Counted from the first letter of the stretch, positions 1-10,054 are shown. The stretch is 64,000 bases of DNA from Microscilla marina ATCC 23134 (GCF_000169175.1 NZ_AAWS01000011.1:175039-239038); one strand, 5' to 3'. Program-made: numbers and translations. The notes: generated by a model not told the origin, from the sequence alone.

Positions 1-1
1 C

Positions 2-1078
2 AAACTAGAAAAAGAAAAGTTCATTGACCCGAAAAAATTCAGAGAAACCGAAGAAGCAGCTACTATTGATACTGTCTTCCCTGGTTGTAATGTTATTCTG
101 GATAATGAAAAAAGTGCCAAAGCATCATTGAGAAAGGCTTTATTTGAATCATTGGCAAATACTGGTTTTGATGGAGGAGAATCTTTACTAGAAACATACG
201 AATATTTATTCAGTATTAAAAGAGCTAATTTTAGTACTACAAAATTACCCAAGTCCCCAATAGAGGATTATGCTGATCAAGACATGACTTATGGTATGGG
301 AGAATATACTTGCCCACATTCAGGTGAATCTTTGTACTCAACTGATGCTTTGAGACTCCATGAGTTGATGAACCCAGGTGGGAGTAATGGAGAAATGTTT
401 GGTCAAATTATGGCTACCATTGAAAAATTAGTATTTGTCAATTTTTTAAGGACTTTTGAAAAAGTAGACGGTTGGTTATCTACACTTCGACGAGTAGCAT
501 TTATTCTGGATGGCCCTCTTGCTGTATTCAGTACATCTTCCTGGCTTGCCAAGGTTATTTCTTATGAAATAAAAAGGATCAATCATTTACAGAAAAAAAT
601 AAATGATACTGATCTGTTAATCGTAGGCATTGAAAAATCTGGAAACTTTTTTAATCACTTTCTAGAAATAGATACTACAAAGGATGGAATTACGGATAAA
701 TTTCCAGAGCAATCTGTATTACTATTGGATGATGATTATATTAAGAATAATATCATTTTCTCTGAAAGCAAAAAGCCTTATGGTTTAGATACCTATTTTG
801 GTAGAAAGTTCTTTTATAAAACTGCATCTGGACAAAAGATCGTTCCAGTCATAGCCAGTTACAATGATTATGAACATGATCTCAGAACTGCTAACCCAAA
901 TCAGTTTGCTAGGCTTGGTGATGTAATGGAATTATTAGATAAACTGGTTTCGAATCAATACCCAAACTCGATATCACCATTAATTTCCGCACACGCGGAG
1001 GCTGCCCTGCCTTTAAACTTAGGTAAAAGAATTTTTGAAGACATTGCCAGAGAAATAAGAGAAACAACAAATGGTTAA
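2..1078 (+). CDS. NurA-like nuclease, 5' end cut by window edge
   Basis: The frame is open from base 2, so the gene begins upstream of the window; an internal TTG at 128 should not be taken as the start. The visible part is about 358 residues. The segment around F-I-L-D-G-P-L-A-V followed by V-G-I-E-K-S-G resembles the NurA domain, a 5'-3' nuclease of DNA end processing, in which an early acidic DGP-type motif and a later vG-x-x-K-S-G motif are typical. The 3' end overlaps the methylase start by 8 bp (ATGGTTAA), so the two are probably translationally coupled and form a DNA-modification or repair pair. The NurA assignment is by motif only; the N-terminal half is not visible. No in-frame TGA. 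Confidence 0.6.
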   Translation, partial: KLEKEKFIDPKKFRETEEAATIDTVFPGCNVILDNEKSAKASLRKALFESLANTGFDGGESLLETYEYLFSIKRANFSTTKLPKSPIEDYADQDMTYGMGEYTCPHSGESLYSTDALRLHELMNPGGSNGEMFGQIMATIEKLVFVNFLRTFEKVDGWLSTLRRVAFILDGPLAVFSTSSWLAKVISYEIKRINHLQKKINDTDLLIVGIEKSGNFFNHFLEIDTTKDGITDKFPEQSVLLLDDDYIKNNIIFSESKKPYGLDTYFGRKFFYKTASGQKIVPVIASYNDYEHDLRTANPNQFARLGDVMELLDKLVSNQYPNSISPLISAHAEAALPLNLGKRIFEDIAREIRETTNG

Positions 1079-2186
1079 AACCAAAATTAAAAATATCATC
1101 AAAGGTTTTAAAACCCCAGAAGCAAGGTGGGCGAGGTTTGGCCCTTATTATGCCATGTTTCCAGTGGATTTTGCTTTTGATGTAATCAATAAGTATTCAA
1201 AACGAGGTGATCACATACTCGATCCTTTTGCTGGTAGAAGCACTAGTATTTATGCCGGAGGAGCTTTGGGAAGACATGGGTTAGGAATAGAAATTAATCC
1301 AGTGGGTTGGCTTTATGGTAAGGTAAAATTAAACCCAGCTCCAAAACAGGATGTTGTAGATCGCCTATATGAAATATATGATAAGAGAAATTACTATAAT
1401 AGGGCAATTAAAAAACTTCCAGAATTTTATAGAATATGCTATTGTGATGATGTTTTGAAGTTCCTTCTCTTTGCACGAAAAAATCTTGATTGGAAAAATG
1501 ATGATGTAGATTCCACACTAATGTCTATCATTTTGGTATTTTTACACGCAAAGCTTGGGGAAGGTTTATCAAACCAAATGAGAATGACCAAGTCTATGGG
1601 TATGAACTATTCGGTAGAATGGTGGAAAGCTAATAATATGAGTAGTCCTCCTGATGTTAACCCTCTGAAACTGATGCTAAAAAAAATAAATTGGCGTTAT
1701 GAGAAGGGAATGCCCAAAATAGCTGATAGCTCAGTACTTTATGGAGATAGTACTATTGAACTAGAAAATATTAATGCTGAGAAAAAGTTTTCTTTACTTT
1801 TTACTTCTCCTCCCTATTATTCTATTACAGATTATCATGCTGATCAGTGGCTTAGATTATGGATGCTAGGCGAAGAGGATAAGCCAAAGATTAGTAGTGT
1901 AAAACATAAAGGTAGGTTTTTTAATAAAAAAAACTATTATGATTTGTTAGATAATGTCTTTGGTAGTAGCTCGAAACTTATGAAACAAGATAGTGTCATT
2001 TACATTAGAACCGATAAGAGAGAGTTTACCTTAAATACTACACGTGAGATACTAAAAAAACACTTTCCTCATCATAAAGAAAGAATTTTATATAAGCCAA
2101 TAACGAAGTCTACCAAAACTCAAACAAAGCTTTTTGGAGATAAATCTTTAAAACCTGGGGAAGTAGATATTATATTAAAAAGGTGA
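1071..2186 (+). CDS. DNA methyltransferase (TSPPY class)
   Basis: A 371-aa protein with the two SAM-dependent methylase landmarks in permuted order: D-P-F-A-G near residue 50 followed by G-I-E-I-N-P (SAM-binding motif I region), and the catalytic T-S-P-P-Y near residue 245. TSPPY is typical of N4-cytosine or beta-class N6-adenine methylases. It starts inside the end of the NurA-like gene and probably belongs to the same operon, which would suit a restriction or DNA-repair locus. The frame ends at a TGA; if UGA were read as glycine here, the protein would run 14 more codons to a TAG at about 2229. No family evidence decides between the two ends. No internal TGA. The TGA-rich mobile block begins just beyond this gene on the opposite strand. 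Confidence 0.8.
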   Translation: MVKTKIKNIIKGFKTPEARWARFGPYYAMFPVDFAFDVINKYSKRGDHILDPFAGRSTSIYAGGALGRHGLGIEINPVGWLYGKVKLNPAPKQDVVDRLYEIYDKRNYYNRAIKKLPEFYRICYCDDVLKFLLFARKNLDWKNDDVDSTLMSIILVFLHAKLGEGLSNQMRMTKSMGMNYSVEWWKANNMSSPPDVNPLKLMLKKINWRYEKGMPKIADSSVLYGDSTIELENINAEKKFSLLFTSPPYYSITDYHADQWLRLWMLGEEDKPKISSVKHKGRFFNKKNYYDLLDNVFGSSSKLMKQDSVIYIRTDKREFTLNTTREILKKHFPHHKERILYKPITKSTKTQTKLFGDKSLKPGEVDIILKR

Positions 2187-2452
2187 ACTCTCTTTATAAT
2201 GATTTTAGAGTTTATAGAGTAGTAGCAAGGTTGTGTAACTTCTTCGAGAGCGTTCATTAAACTGTACTTTTTCAAAAAATGATCATTGATTATCAGTACT
2301 TTATATTTTTTTGACACAGTTATCTGAATGGACTCACTTCTTCTTGAGTATCAAAAAAAACTTGCAATACCTCAAAAAATCTCTACAATCAAATCACGTT
2401 CATGAGGAGGGTCCGATCGTTCAGGTGTTAGTGCCTGTTCATGCGCCTCCAT
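2187..2452 (-). CDS. Truncated ORF with in-frame TGAs after the NYN gene
   Basis: Five bases after the NYN stop an ATG opens a frame (M-E-A-H-E-Q-A-L-T) that stays open if TGA is sense: it contains I-F-[TGA]-I-A-S-F-F-[TGA]-Y and then a segment K-Y-K-V-L-I-I-N-D-H. It has no TAA or TAG before it runs antisense into the methylase gene near 2186, so its natural 3' end was probably lost at the boundary of the inserted block. No family is recognised. The tight spacing to the NYN gene and the two TGAs at plausible glycines argue for a real, truncated gene. The end given here is only the methylase stop, not a stop codon of this ORF. Confidence 0.3.
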
Positions 2453-2456
2453 TTTT

Positions 2457-2948
2457 TTATTTTCTGAATAATCTGCTTTGTGCAGTTGATAAGTCAAATC
2501 TTTCACTTTTGTTAGTGATATTTTTCAGAAGCTTTGAGGTAGTACGACTGTCAGGCACGATTAGCCTCCCAAACACTCCTTTCTCCTTCCAAAACTTCAC
2601 CAGCACATCAAAATCTCCATCACTACTTACCAAGATAAAGTGTTTGTGATCTTGCTCATAGTAATGCTGGGCAGCACTGAGAACTAGGTGGGTATCTACG
2701 TTTCACTTGATGGAATGCTTATTTCTAGTAATGGTTTTGAAGTATAGGGTATAGCCTAATGCTTTTAATCTATTGTAAAATCACTCGTATTCTGACAAGT
2801 AGCCCAAAAACATACACACTTTATCGGCTTTGAACTTATCTTTCAACAAGGTCATAAACTTTGCCCAATCCAGCAACCAACCACAAGATTGAATACCAAG
2901 GTGTACATTTTGGGTGTCTATAAAAACAACTGTGTGGAATGGGCTCAT
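2457..2948 (-). CDS. NYN/LabA-like PIN-fold nuclease, two in-frame TGAs
   Basis: Reading TGA as sense gives a 163-aa protein from ATG 2948 to TAA 2457. It matches the NYN (LabA/DUF88) family: an early V-V-F-I-D-T-Q-N-V with the first catalytic Asp, a central K-[TGA]-N-V-D-T-H-L-V-L, and a late V-S-S-D-G-D-F segment. In this family the central motif is normally K-G-N-V-D, so the TGA at codon 82 (2705-2703) stands on glycine. The other TGA, codon 56, follows S-E-Y-E. NYN proteins are PIN-fold metal-dependent RNases. The gene lies 30 bp after the replication-relaxation gene in an operon of mobile-element functions. Under the standard code it would appear as three useless fragments. Confidence 0.75.
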
Positions 2949-2978
2949 CTAGGTACTCGGTCATAAGTAAAATTTGAA

Positions 2979-3962
2979 CTAGAAGTTCGCTAAGTTATGT
3001 AAATCACTTACTTGTAGGTTTGCGGTATTTTGAGTGGCTTTTTGTGGTATGTATAAATTAGTGATAGATCAAGCAAGGTTCTGCCAGTTGTTACCAAATT
3101 CAATTGGATTGCTCATTACTTTATCCAATGTTTTGAATAGGAAATAGCTTTTAACATGTGTAAATATGGTATCATCTTGTATCCTCTTAACCGTAGCTTT
3201 CATCAACGACTCTTTTTCAAAAACGCACAGTACTTGATGTCCATAAGATACACCATAAGCATCACTAATGCTTCATAGTTCGATAGCTTCTACGTGTTTT
3301 TTTAGTTGCTCCAAGGTTCTAAGCGTGTTCTTACCATTGTACATTTCAAGTGTATATAGACTCGCTTTCTTTCCTGTTGTATCAATTGTCTGGAATACCA
3401 TATCAGGCACTAAAAAAGCTTTGTTTTTGATAGCAAATTTATTTCTGGAGCGAAGATTTTTATCACGGCGATTGTTTCATAGTGTATCAAAATAACGACT
3501 ACAATAATGAACTTCTAGGTTGTTTTGTGCTGCCCGTAGGTTCATCGCTATTTCACAGTTTACGGTGTTTTTGCGATGGAAATAGTCTTGGTAAAACAGC
3601 GTAGCTGTTCATGCTGGTAGTTTAACTTCGTTAGGTAGTAACCCCAGGTGATGAATCAACGCTTGTTTACCGTATTTGGTCAAGTAATGAATATTTTCAA
3701 GCTTACCTAGTTGAGGAATCGCCCCAAACGTTTGATGTGCTACCAGTGGCTGGTTTTTTTTCAATCCTTGCCTCAACTCACGCAATGCTTCGTTGATGTT
3801 TTTGGTTTTACTCATAATTCCTAAATCTACCATTTGCGAGGCGGTCAGGAATTTGTATTTGGCAAGCGCCGACAAAATATTAGATTGGGCAAAAGTAACG
3901 GTGCGAAAGGCGGGCGTTTTGGCTGTAGGCATATTTGTTTGATAATGTAAATGATTATGCAT
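2979..3962 (-). CDS. Replication-relaxation family protein with four in-frame TGAs
   Basis: Read with TGA as sense this is 327 aa ending at TAG. The N-terminal winged-helix region (I-L-S-A-L-A-K-Y-K-F-L-T-A-S-Q-M-V) fits the replication-relaxation (Replic_Relax) family, which accompanies plasmid and ICE mobilisation genes. It aligns along its length with the TGA-free paralogue at 27694. TGA codons are 118 (paralogue Asn), 162 (paralogue Gly in F-D-K-V-G-N-N-R), 230 (paralogue Gly in E-A-I-E-I-G-S) and 298 near the C-terminus. The ATG at 3962 overlaps the ATPase stop (ATGCATAA), suggesting coupling; an ATG at 3932 is an alternative start. There is no frameshift and no internal TAA or TAG, which argues against a decayed gene. 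Confidence 0.78.
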
Positions 3963-5518
3963 TACTATCAATGCCATATTTAGGTTTAGGGGCTGCGTTT
4001 TGTTGCCTTAGCTCTTCATAATCTTGTGGTGGTTTTTTAGCGATATAAGAGCCAGCCTCTCAAGTAAGATGTTTTTTGAGGTCTTTTTTATCAGCCGCTT
4101 TTAGATGATATTTTTTCTTTTGGCGAAGCAAAAAGGCTGGTGGTTTAAACATACGTGGGGCAGCCCCTCCTGCACGTAAGAAGAACCCGTGTTTTTTTAA
4201 GTTGTCAAACTCCTTGGTTTTGATCCCTAGTTCTTTTGCCATGTGCTGTAAGGTGGTAGGAGAGTTAGCCCCTACAAACTTTACACTGGTATTAGAAAGA
4301 ATCGTTTCTTTGAGTTTTTTACTGGTGATCTGGGCGAGATTTTGGTTTGCTAATATCAAGTGTAATCCATATTTTCTGGATTCAGCAAGAATACGCTCAA
4401 TGCTGGTGGCTGATAAATAGTTTTGGCATTCATCGATAAATAAAAAGGTTGGTTTCCTTTTGGCTTTGCTCTGATACACCCTCCTTAATGCAATACTTTG
4501 CAACAATGAAATAATAAGCCTACCAAAGAGTTGAGATGTTTCGGTACCCATTTTTCATTGTGCCAGGTTAAATATGATCACTTTCCCCGAATCCACGGCT
4601 TCTTCCAAGTTAATTGTGCTTTTACCTTCAGTTAGATGATAAAAGGTTTGGGAGTTGAGTAGACTTTGTAATTTGGTATAGATAGATTGCTTCGTGATAC
4701 GGTAAGTAGAATTAGTCGTAAAGGCTGATTTAAAAAACTCCTGATGCCTTGGGTGAGGGCTTTGCTGTCAAAGTTGTACTAAATCAGTGTTTAACTCATC
4801 ATCCATAAAACGCTGAAGCTCACTGAGACTACTGTTTCACTTTCTGAGTAGTACTGCAATACAAGGCACAAGCAATGCTTCCATTTGCAAAGACAGCGTG
4901 CTACCTACAATCATTTCTTGAAAGATGCCAGCCAGCTCTTGGCTAAGTAAGTCAATCATCGCATCTCTTTCTTCAGGGTTTTTGATATTATTTGGTAACT
5001 CCAATGGGTTAATCACTGGGGTATACCCTGACTCCATATAAGGGTCAATGTAAAGAACTCTTTCTCTACCGCCTTCTTTCTGACCATTGAGCTGGAAACT
5101 AAACATTTCTTCTGCCAAGTCTCCGTGTGGGTCTAGTAAGAGTAAGCTATATTGATGGTTTTTATGGCTCTGCTTTTGGAGTGTGTAGAAAAGCACCTTC
5201 ATTAACTCACTTTTTCCGCTACCACTTCTTCCAGTGATATACGTATGTTTTTTAAGCGCCGTTAACGGAATACCTAATGCTTTGGGGGTAGAAGGGATTC
5301 CTACTATTTTTTTTAACCAGGCAATTATTAGAAAGAATGGCATCGTATAGGTGGAGGTAATGAAACAGCAAAAGCCAGATATTTACAGCAGGTATATAAG
5401 TTGTTTTACTCTGGACTGTTTCATCAGGTATTAGACAAGGGGAGCTTAGAGTCCACCAAGTGGTATTTATCTGTTTTTTTGTTAGGCGGTCATTGTCTAA
5501 GCAAAAGTGAGGTTTCAC
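3955..5518 (-). CDS. T4CP/VirD4-like conjugative ATPase with four in-frame TGAs
   Basis: The core, ATG 5343 to TAA 3955, is 462 codons with Walker A (G-R-S-G-S-G-K-S-E) near residue 40 and Walker B (F-L-F-I-D-E-C-Q-N-Y) near residue 295. It is a type IV secretion coupling-type DNA pump, paralogous to the protein at 25835. TGA codons (numbered from 5343) are 169 (paralogue E/G), 192 (paralogue Gly in K-L-G-L-Q-S-P), 263 (paralogue Gly in L-S-Q-G-K-I-G) and 428. A better start may be GTG 5518, which has AAGGAG nine bases upstream; its frame reaches the core only across a run of eight A near 5310, so one extra A (an indel or slippage site) is likely there. It lacks the N-terminal domain of the other copy. 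Operon with the genes on either side. Confidence 0.75.
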
Positions 5519-5626
5519 CTATAATATCTCCTTACTTCGTTATTCAACAATCATAGCCCCTAGCTATTTTTACTTGTAAACGGCAAGTCACTCTGTAGAA
5601 TACTTTTGTATTTAGGTACCAATGGT

Positions 5627-6703
5627 TTACGTACTTGTACCCTTATTGTTGCTTACTGCCGTCAGTTTACGTAATAGCTGATTTCTGTAAGAGTGTGGGT
5701 TGGTTATTTCCAGAGAAGGCAAAGTAGCGTGCTTTGTCTTTTTTGATTCCTTAACATCAACAGATATGCTTTGTTTAGGGCGAACTTTACGAAGCACTAT
5801 TTTTTTGTAATCGTCTTTGATTCGCTTCTCCAGTATTTGCTCCACACTATCGCCATAAAAGCAATTGATGTGGGTAAGGAACTCTCCAAGATCAAAGGAC
5901 ACAAGGGTTGGATTGGTTAAATAACGAGTAAGCTGATGTTTTTCGCAGAGCTGTTTTACCTGCTGGTAAATTTCTACTCTTAATCTAAATTTATCTAAAG
6001 AAACCGCCCTTATCAAGTCGAATAACCCTTGTTTGACATTCTTTTGCATTCGGTCATCTCTGCCAGTGATTTGGTTCCGAATCTGAACAAATTGTTGTCC
6101 CTGAGTTTCTACCTGTTGCATTCTTTCGCTGTATGAACTTCCCCCTTTCAGACTATCCCCCTTATTAAAATGTGTAGGGGGAACACCTTCTTCTTTCTTT
6201 ACTCTTGTTTCTGTTATTCTATTATCTTTTTTCTGGTATCTTATTACTGTGGTCGCTTGGTTGTCGTGTGATGTTTGGTTGCTTCTTGCTTGCTCCCTGT
6301 TAGCAGGTCATTTGATGCCTGTTTCCTGTCCGTTTGGTAGTCACTCGTACAAATAAGGAGCAATGATTTCGTTGGTTTGCAGGCGGTAAACATTGATTCA
6401 TTTCATTCCCGCCTGTTTGTCGGATTTGATCAGCATACCATACTTGATTAGTCCTTGAATGGCTCTGCTGAGTTTCTTTTTTTCTGCTTCAGGCAGTCCA
6501 AAAACAGGGTAATCATTATGCGATAATTTGAATTCCCCTTGTACCAAACCCTCAGGACTTGGCTGAGGGAGTTGCCAGGTTCTTTGGGCACCTAGTAGCA
6601 GAATTGCCAACCATAATGGTTTCTCTAAAAGTAACCTAAACACAGGATGGTGATCCTGATGAATAACTTTGATAAAGTGGTGCATTATTAGGTTTGTTAT
6701 CAA
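5627..6703 (-). CDS. Winged-helix replication-type protein with three in-frame TGAs
   Basis: Three TGAs at codons 102, 121 and 132 split this into pieces under the standard code; with TGA as sense it is one 358-aa protein ending at TAA. The first 120 residues (L-A-I-L-L-L-G-A-Q-R-T-W, then E-K-K-K-L-S-R-A-I-Q-G-L-I-K-Y-G-M-L) look like the winged helix of phage or plasmid replication initiators. A low-complexity polar linker and a helical C-terminus rich in K/R follow. The TGA contexts M-K-[TGA]-I-N-V-Y-R-L and Y-L-Y-E-[TGA]-L-P-N-G suit glycine turns. It lies about 110 bp upstream of the ATPase gene on the same strand and could be its replication partner. The exact family is not recognised; ATG 6685 is an alternative start. 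Confidence 0.6.
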
Positions 6704-6733
6704 GTAAAGTAGGTGGTGATGTATTTATTTTAT

Positions 6734-7402
6734 TTACTCATATATCACTATACAGTGAGGCAACATTGCTTCAATACGGGCTATTTCTTCCTTTGAGATA
6801 GGGTTCATAAAAAGATTCAAAATTTTGAGTTCAGTGAGTGCCTCTATCTCTGATGGTAGTTGTGTAAATTCGTTATTACCAAGATCAAGGTACCTAAGTT
6901 GAGAGAGCTTGCTTATCTCAGGCGGAATGCTGTCCATAAGGTTCTCAAATAAATCAAGGGCTTGTAATCTTTTAAGTTGTAAAATCTCCATAGGGAACGA
7001 TTTGAACTGATTGTATCAAATACCAAGGGTATGTAGTTTGGTAAGTTGTGTTATTTCGGATGGTAAACTGCTTATATTATTACCAAATAGTTCCAGACTT
7101 TGAATTTGGGTAAGCTGAGCTACTTCACTGGGTAAGCTTGTCAGATTTTTAAGTGACAGGTCTATCTCTGGTGAGTTGAATTGGGCAATGTGCCTGACGG
7201 TAACTTCTTCAATACTAACCTCAGTATCTTGCAAGCTTGATAATAAGGAAGCTACTACCTCTTTTTTTGAGTTTACTAACTTTTGGTTGAGTCATTCTGT
7301 TATTGTCAGAGCTTCTGCTACTTTTACTGGATTGGTGCTATCCAAGAGTTGTTGGATATTTGACGGCAATTCTTCATCATCTACTATGGGTATTTCTATC
7401 AT
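6734..7402 (-). CDS. Leucine-rich repeat protein with two in-frame TGAs
   Basis: From ATG 7402 to TAA 6734 this is 222 aa when TGA is sense. The N-terminal 75 residues are helical; about five leucine-rich repeats follow with the pattern L-x-x-L-P-x-E-I-x-x-L-x-x-L-x-x-L-x-L. TGA codon 37 falls in I-T-E-[TGA]-L-N-Q-K. Codon 129 falls in L-G-I-[TGA]-Y-N-Q-F, the variable position before the conserved Asn of the repeat, where small residues are common. Under the standard code the repeat array would be cut in the middle of a repeat, yet repeats continue in phase after the TGA. It is a protein-binding protein of unknown target; no signal peptide or membrane segment is seen. Confidence 0.72.
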
Positions 7403-7597
7403 AGGTCAGTTGGTTAAGCAATTAAAAAGTTATCCATCCTTTAAAATGAGGAGTTGATCAAGTTCTTCATTCAATCAAATGAGAGGCGTTTTTGTTCTTG
7501 TTTTCACCCGAAAGAGTAGAGAGTACCTGGGGTTATTGCAAGACTTTTTTGGCGGTTCGAAGTTTTTTTTCAGTTTCGCAAAGTTTGATTAAAAAAA

Positions 7598-7628
7598 GAA
7601 TAATAGCAGGTAAATCCTGCTATTATTC
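7598..7628 (-). terminator. Intrinsic terminator, 13-bp stem
   Basis: A perfect 13-bp inverted repeat (GAATAATAGCAGG against CCTGCTATTATTC) with a 5-base loop, followed on the minus strand by a run of seven T. It lies 28 bp after the stop of the minus-strand frame that ends at 7656 and separates it from the LRR gene. Confidence 0.75.
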
Positions 7629-7655
7629 TGGTTCGAACACCTTTCTATTGTTTCT

Positions 7656-7934
7656 TTAAACATCAGGTGAAGCCTTTAAATAAGCTTCTCGCTTTTTGCC
7701 AAACTCTTCAAGAGCAAGTAAATGGTTTTCAATAGATTTAGTAGTAGGTAACTCAGGTTTGGTTAAGTTGAGTAGTTCACAAAGCGGTTCGGGAGACTTG
7801 TGTAGTTTGCGGATACTAAGGAAACTGTTGCCAAAAACAACTGAAACATCAGTAGTGAATTGCTCAAAAGCGGTTCGGTCAAGCTTCTTTTTTTTGTTTT
7901 TGACTATTCTAAAAAAGAGGGGTTGTGTGGGGTG
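7656..7934 (-). CDS. Open frame without a clear start after the recombinase
   Basis: A minus-strand frame of 92 codons between TAA codons, ending just before the terminator at 7598-7628. It encodes a polar, helical sequence (K-L-D-R-T-A-F-E-Q-F, then H-L-L-A-L-E-E-F-G-K-K-R-E-A-Y). It has no ATG, GTG or TTG in frame. Its beginning overlaps the recombinase 3' end in another frame, near a run of T and of A, so it may be a frame-shifted tail of that gene or a gene whose start was lost. There is no TGA in it. The terminator position supports transcription. Confidence 0.3.
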   Translation of the reverse strand, partial: HPTQPLFFRIVKNKKKKLDRTAFEQFTTDVSVVFGNSFLSIRKLHKSPEPLCELLNLTKPELPTTKSIENHLLALEEFGKKREAYLKASPDV

Positions 7935-9538
7935 TTAAACATTAGGTCATATAAGGCGTTTCAGGCGGTTCGGAAAGATTGTTGGGGAGTATAAAATATT
8001 TGTCCTCAAAAAAACACTTGAACAAACATTTTTTTGATTTCGGGATTTGATAGGTGCCAGATATTTTTGACTGAAGTGAATATTTTTTTGGTAATTGTAA
8101 GCAACCCAATCAAACTTTTGGCAGAATGAGTTCACACATTGGTAATTTCTTGTTGGTATTTTAATTTTTTCTGATTGAGCTCTTCCCGTTCTTTTTCCAG
8201 TTTTTCTATCAAATGAAAACTAGACGAATTGACTAATATTTGTTGTATTCTATCCATCTTGCATTTGATGCTATTGATTTGTTTTTCTTTATCTTTGATC
8301 CAATCAGCCTGAATTTGACCTTTTTGTTCTCGAAATGTTTGTAAAATAATTGAAAATATTTCTCGGACTTGTTCTGGTACTGTAATTCTTTCAAGGAACT
8401 CTTGAAACTCAGCAGTAAGTTTTTTACGACCTCTTTGGAATCTGTCTTTATCTTTCTTGTTTGGGCATCCATAGTAAGGGTATTTAGCATTACGCCCCTT
8501 TGACCAGTAACCTGTAAATTGCCTTTTACAATAACCACAATGCAAATAGTTTCTTAAGGGGAAATCTGGGTTAAACTTGATATGAGATTTCCCTATTAGA
8601 GTAGATTGATTAATTCTGTCAAGTATTTTTTGAGCAGTTTCCAATGAAATAATTGGTTGGTGTTTGGCACGAAATGGTTCTTTAAATCATCGTGATGGTC
8701 TATAAAAATACCCTGCATAAAAGTAGATTGTTCTGGGTTTAAATAATATACTAACTATTGTATAGTGAATACGCCCTGTTGTGTTACGTGGGCTATTTGA
8801 TGTTATGTTTTTCTCTTTAAGGTACCTGTATACATCACTATGGTTACTTAATATCCCATTTGCATACATTTCCAATGCTTCTTTAATATAAGTTGCTCTA
8901 GGTTCTGTTGGGATCAAAATCGTGCTTTTGCCTTCTTTCTGTTTTTTATAGCCTTTCGGTACGCCAGCAAAAATCCAATATCCCTCTTTAAACCTTGTGC
9001 GTTTACCATTCATAAATTTGAGTCTAAGGTTTCTTTTTTCAAAAGCAGTAAAGGTGTATAAAATGTTTTCTTGTAGCATTCCAGCACTGGTATTGGGGTC
9101 TACTGGATACATTACATAAACAATCTCGACACCAGATTCTCTGATTTTTTGTGTAACAATGAGTGATTCAGCTAAATTATCGTTTCTGGATAGTCTGGAA
9201 TTATCTACGCACACAAAATGAGTAATCCACGGGGTATCTCATATTTTTTTTGGAATTGGTTCAACGTTTTTGCGCCTAGCATTTTTCTTTAAGAATTTTT
9301 GTTGTTTTTTTAGTATATCCATTGCTTCATCCAAGCCTTCACGGTCAAATGTCCCCCCTGATACTCATTTATCTTTAATGATTTTAAAAATAGATACATT
9401 GTTTCTTTCGCATCGTTCTACACACATTTTTTCCTGGCTCTCCAGTCCAAAGTTTTCTGTTGCTTGGCGCATGGTACTTACACGACAGTAAATTAAAGCT
9501 GCCTGGTGTTTAGGATGGTTGTTTTTTAATTGATTCAT
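7904..9538 (-). CDS. Large serine recombinase with six in-frame TGAs
   Basis: ATG 9538 to TAG 7904 gives 544 aa when TGA is sense. Domains: N-terminal resolvase (Y-C-R-V-S with the catalytic Ser at about 21; S-R-L-S-R-N-D near 112), recombinase domain (R-A-T-Y-I-K-E-A-L), zinc ribbon (C-G-Y-C-K-R then C-P-N), coiled coil, and the usual C-terminal F-F-[TGA]-G-Q-I-F-Y...S-F-R-T. TGA codons are 58, 100, 284, 469, 511 and 526. Codon 58 occupies the invariant glycine of D-x-G-V-S-G, and 511 the glycine before G-Q in the tail. Counted by hand, about 6 of 29 glycines are TGA. Stopping at codon 469 would remove the family C-terminus, which is plainly present downstream. It probably integrates or excises the surrounding element. 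Confidence 0.88.
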
Positions 9539-9550
9539 CTTATAGATGAG

Positions 9551-9994
9551 TTATCAAAATAAATGAAGAACGGGCAATGATGCTTTACTAGTGCTTGAAA
9601 GATAGTTTACATAAACTATCTCAACACCTTCCTGCTTGATTTGCTAGATTAGACTCACTTGTGTTAGCAAATCATTTCTGGATAATCTAGCTGCATCTAC
9701 GCAAACCAAATGAGTAATCCAAGGCTAACCATTCAAAGTTAGTAGCATATTTTGTTGGGTATTTCTTTGTAAAGACTGCTGCTGTTGGTTGAGCATCTTG
9801 AGTACTTGTCCAAGTCATTTACGATGGAGAGTGGCTCAGGCAATACCTATGTCTTTAATGACTTTGGCTACGGGAATTTGTCGCTGATGACACCAGTCTA
9901 AACACTTGTTTTCCTGCCACTCCGTACCATACAGTTGATCTGGTTTGCCACGACAATATACCAAGGCAGCCTGATTTTTTTTAGCTTGAATCAT
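9551..9994 (-). pseudogene. Decayed second serine recombinase (N-terminal part)
   Basis: This resembles the first 150 residues of the neighbouring recombinase: V-I-K-D-I-G-I-A-[TGA]-A-T-L-H-R-K-[TGA]-L-G-Q, then P-W-I-T-H-L-V-C-V-D-A-A-R-L-S-R-N-D, and E-G-V-E-I-V-Y-V. It contains two in-frame TAG codons and ends abruptly, and the catalytic RVS motif has become R-G-K, so it is a true pseudogene. The two TGAs in the resolvase region still fall on family glycines (SG-x-T and R-x-G-L), so they were probably inherited from a functional ancestor, whereas the TAGs are the inactivating changes. Confidence 0.75.
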
Positions 9995-10054
9995 TAGAGT
10001 GTTATAATAGAATAAATTCATATGGGATGCTTTAAAGGGTGTTTAAAAGTTCCC

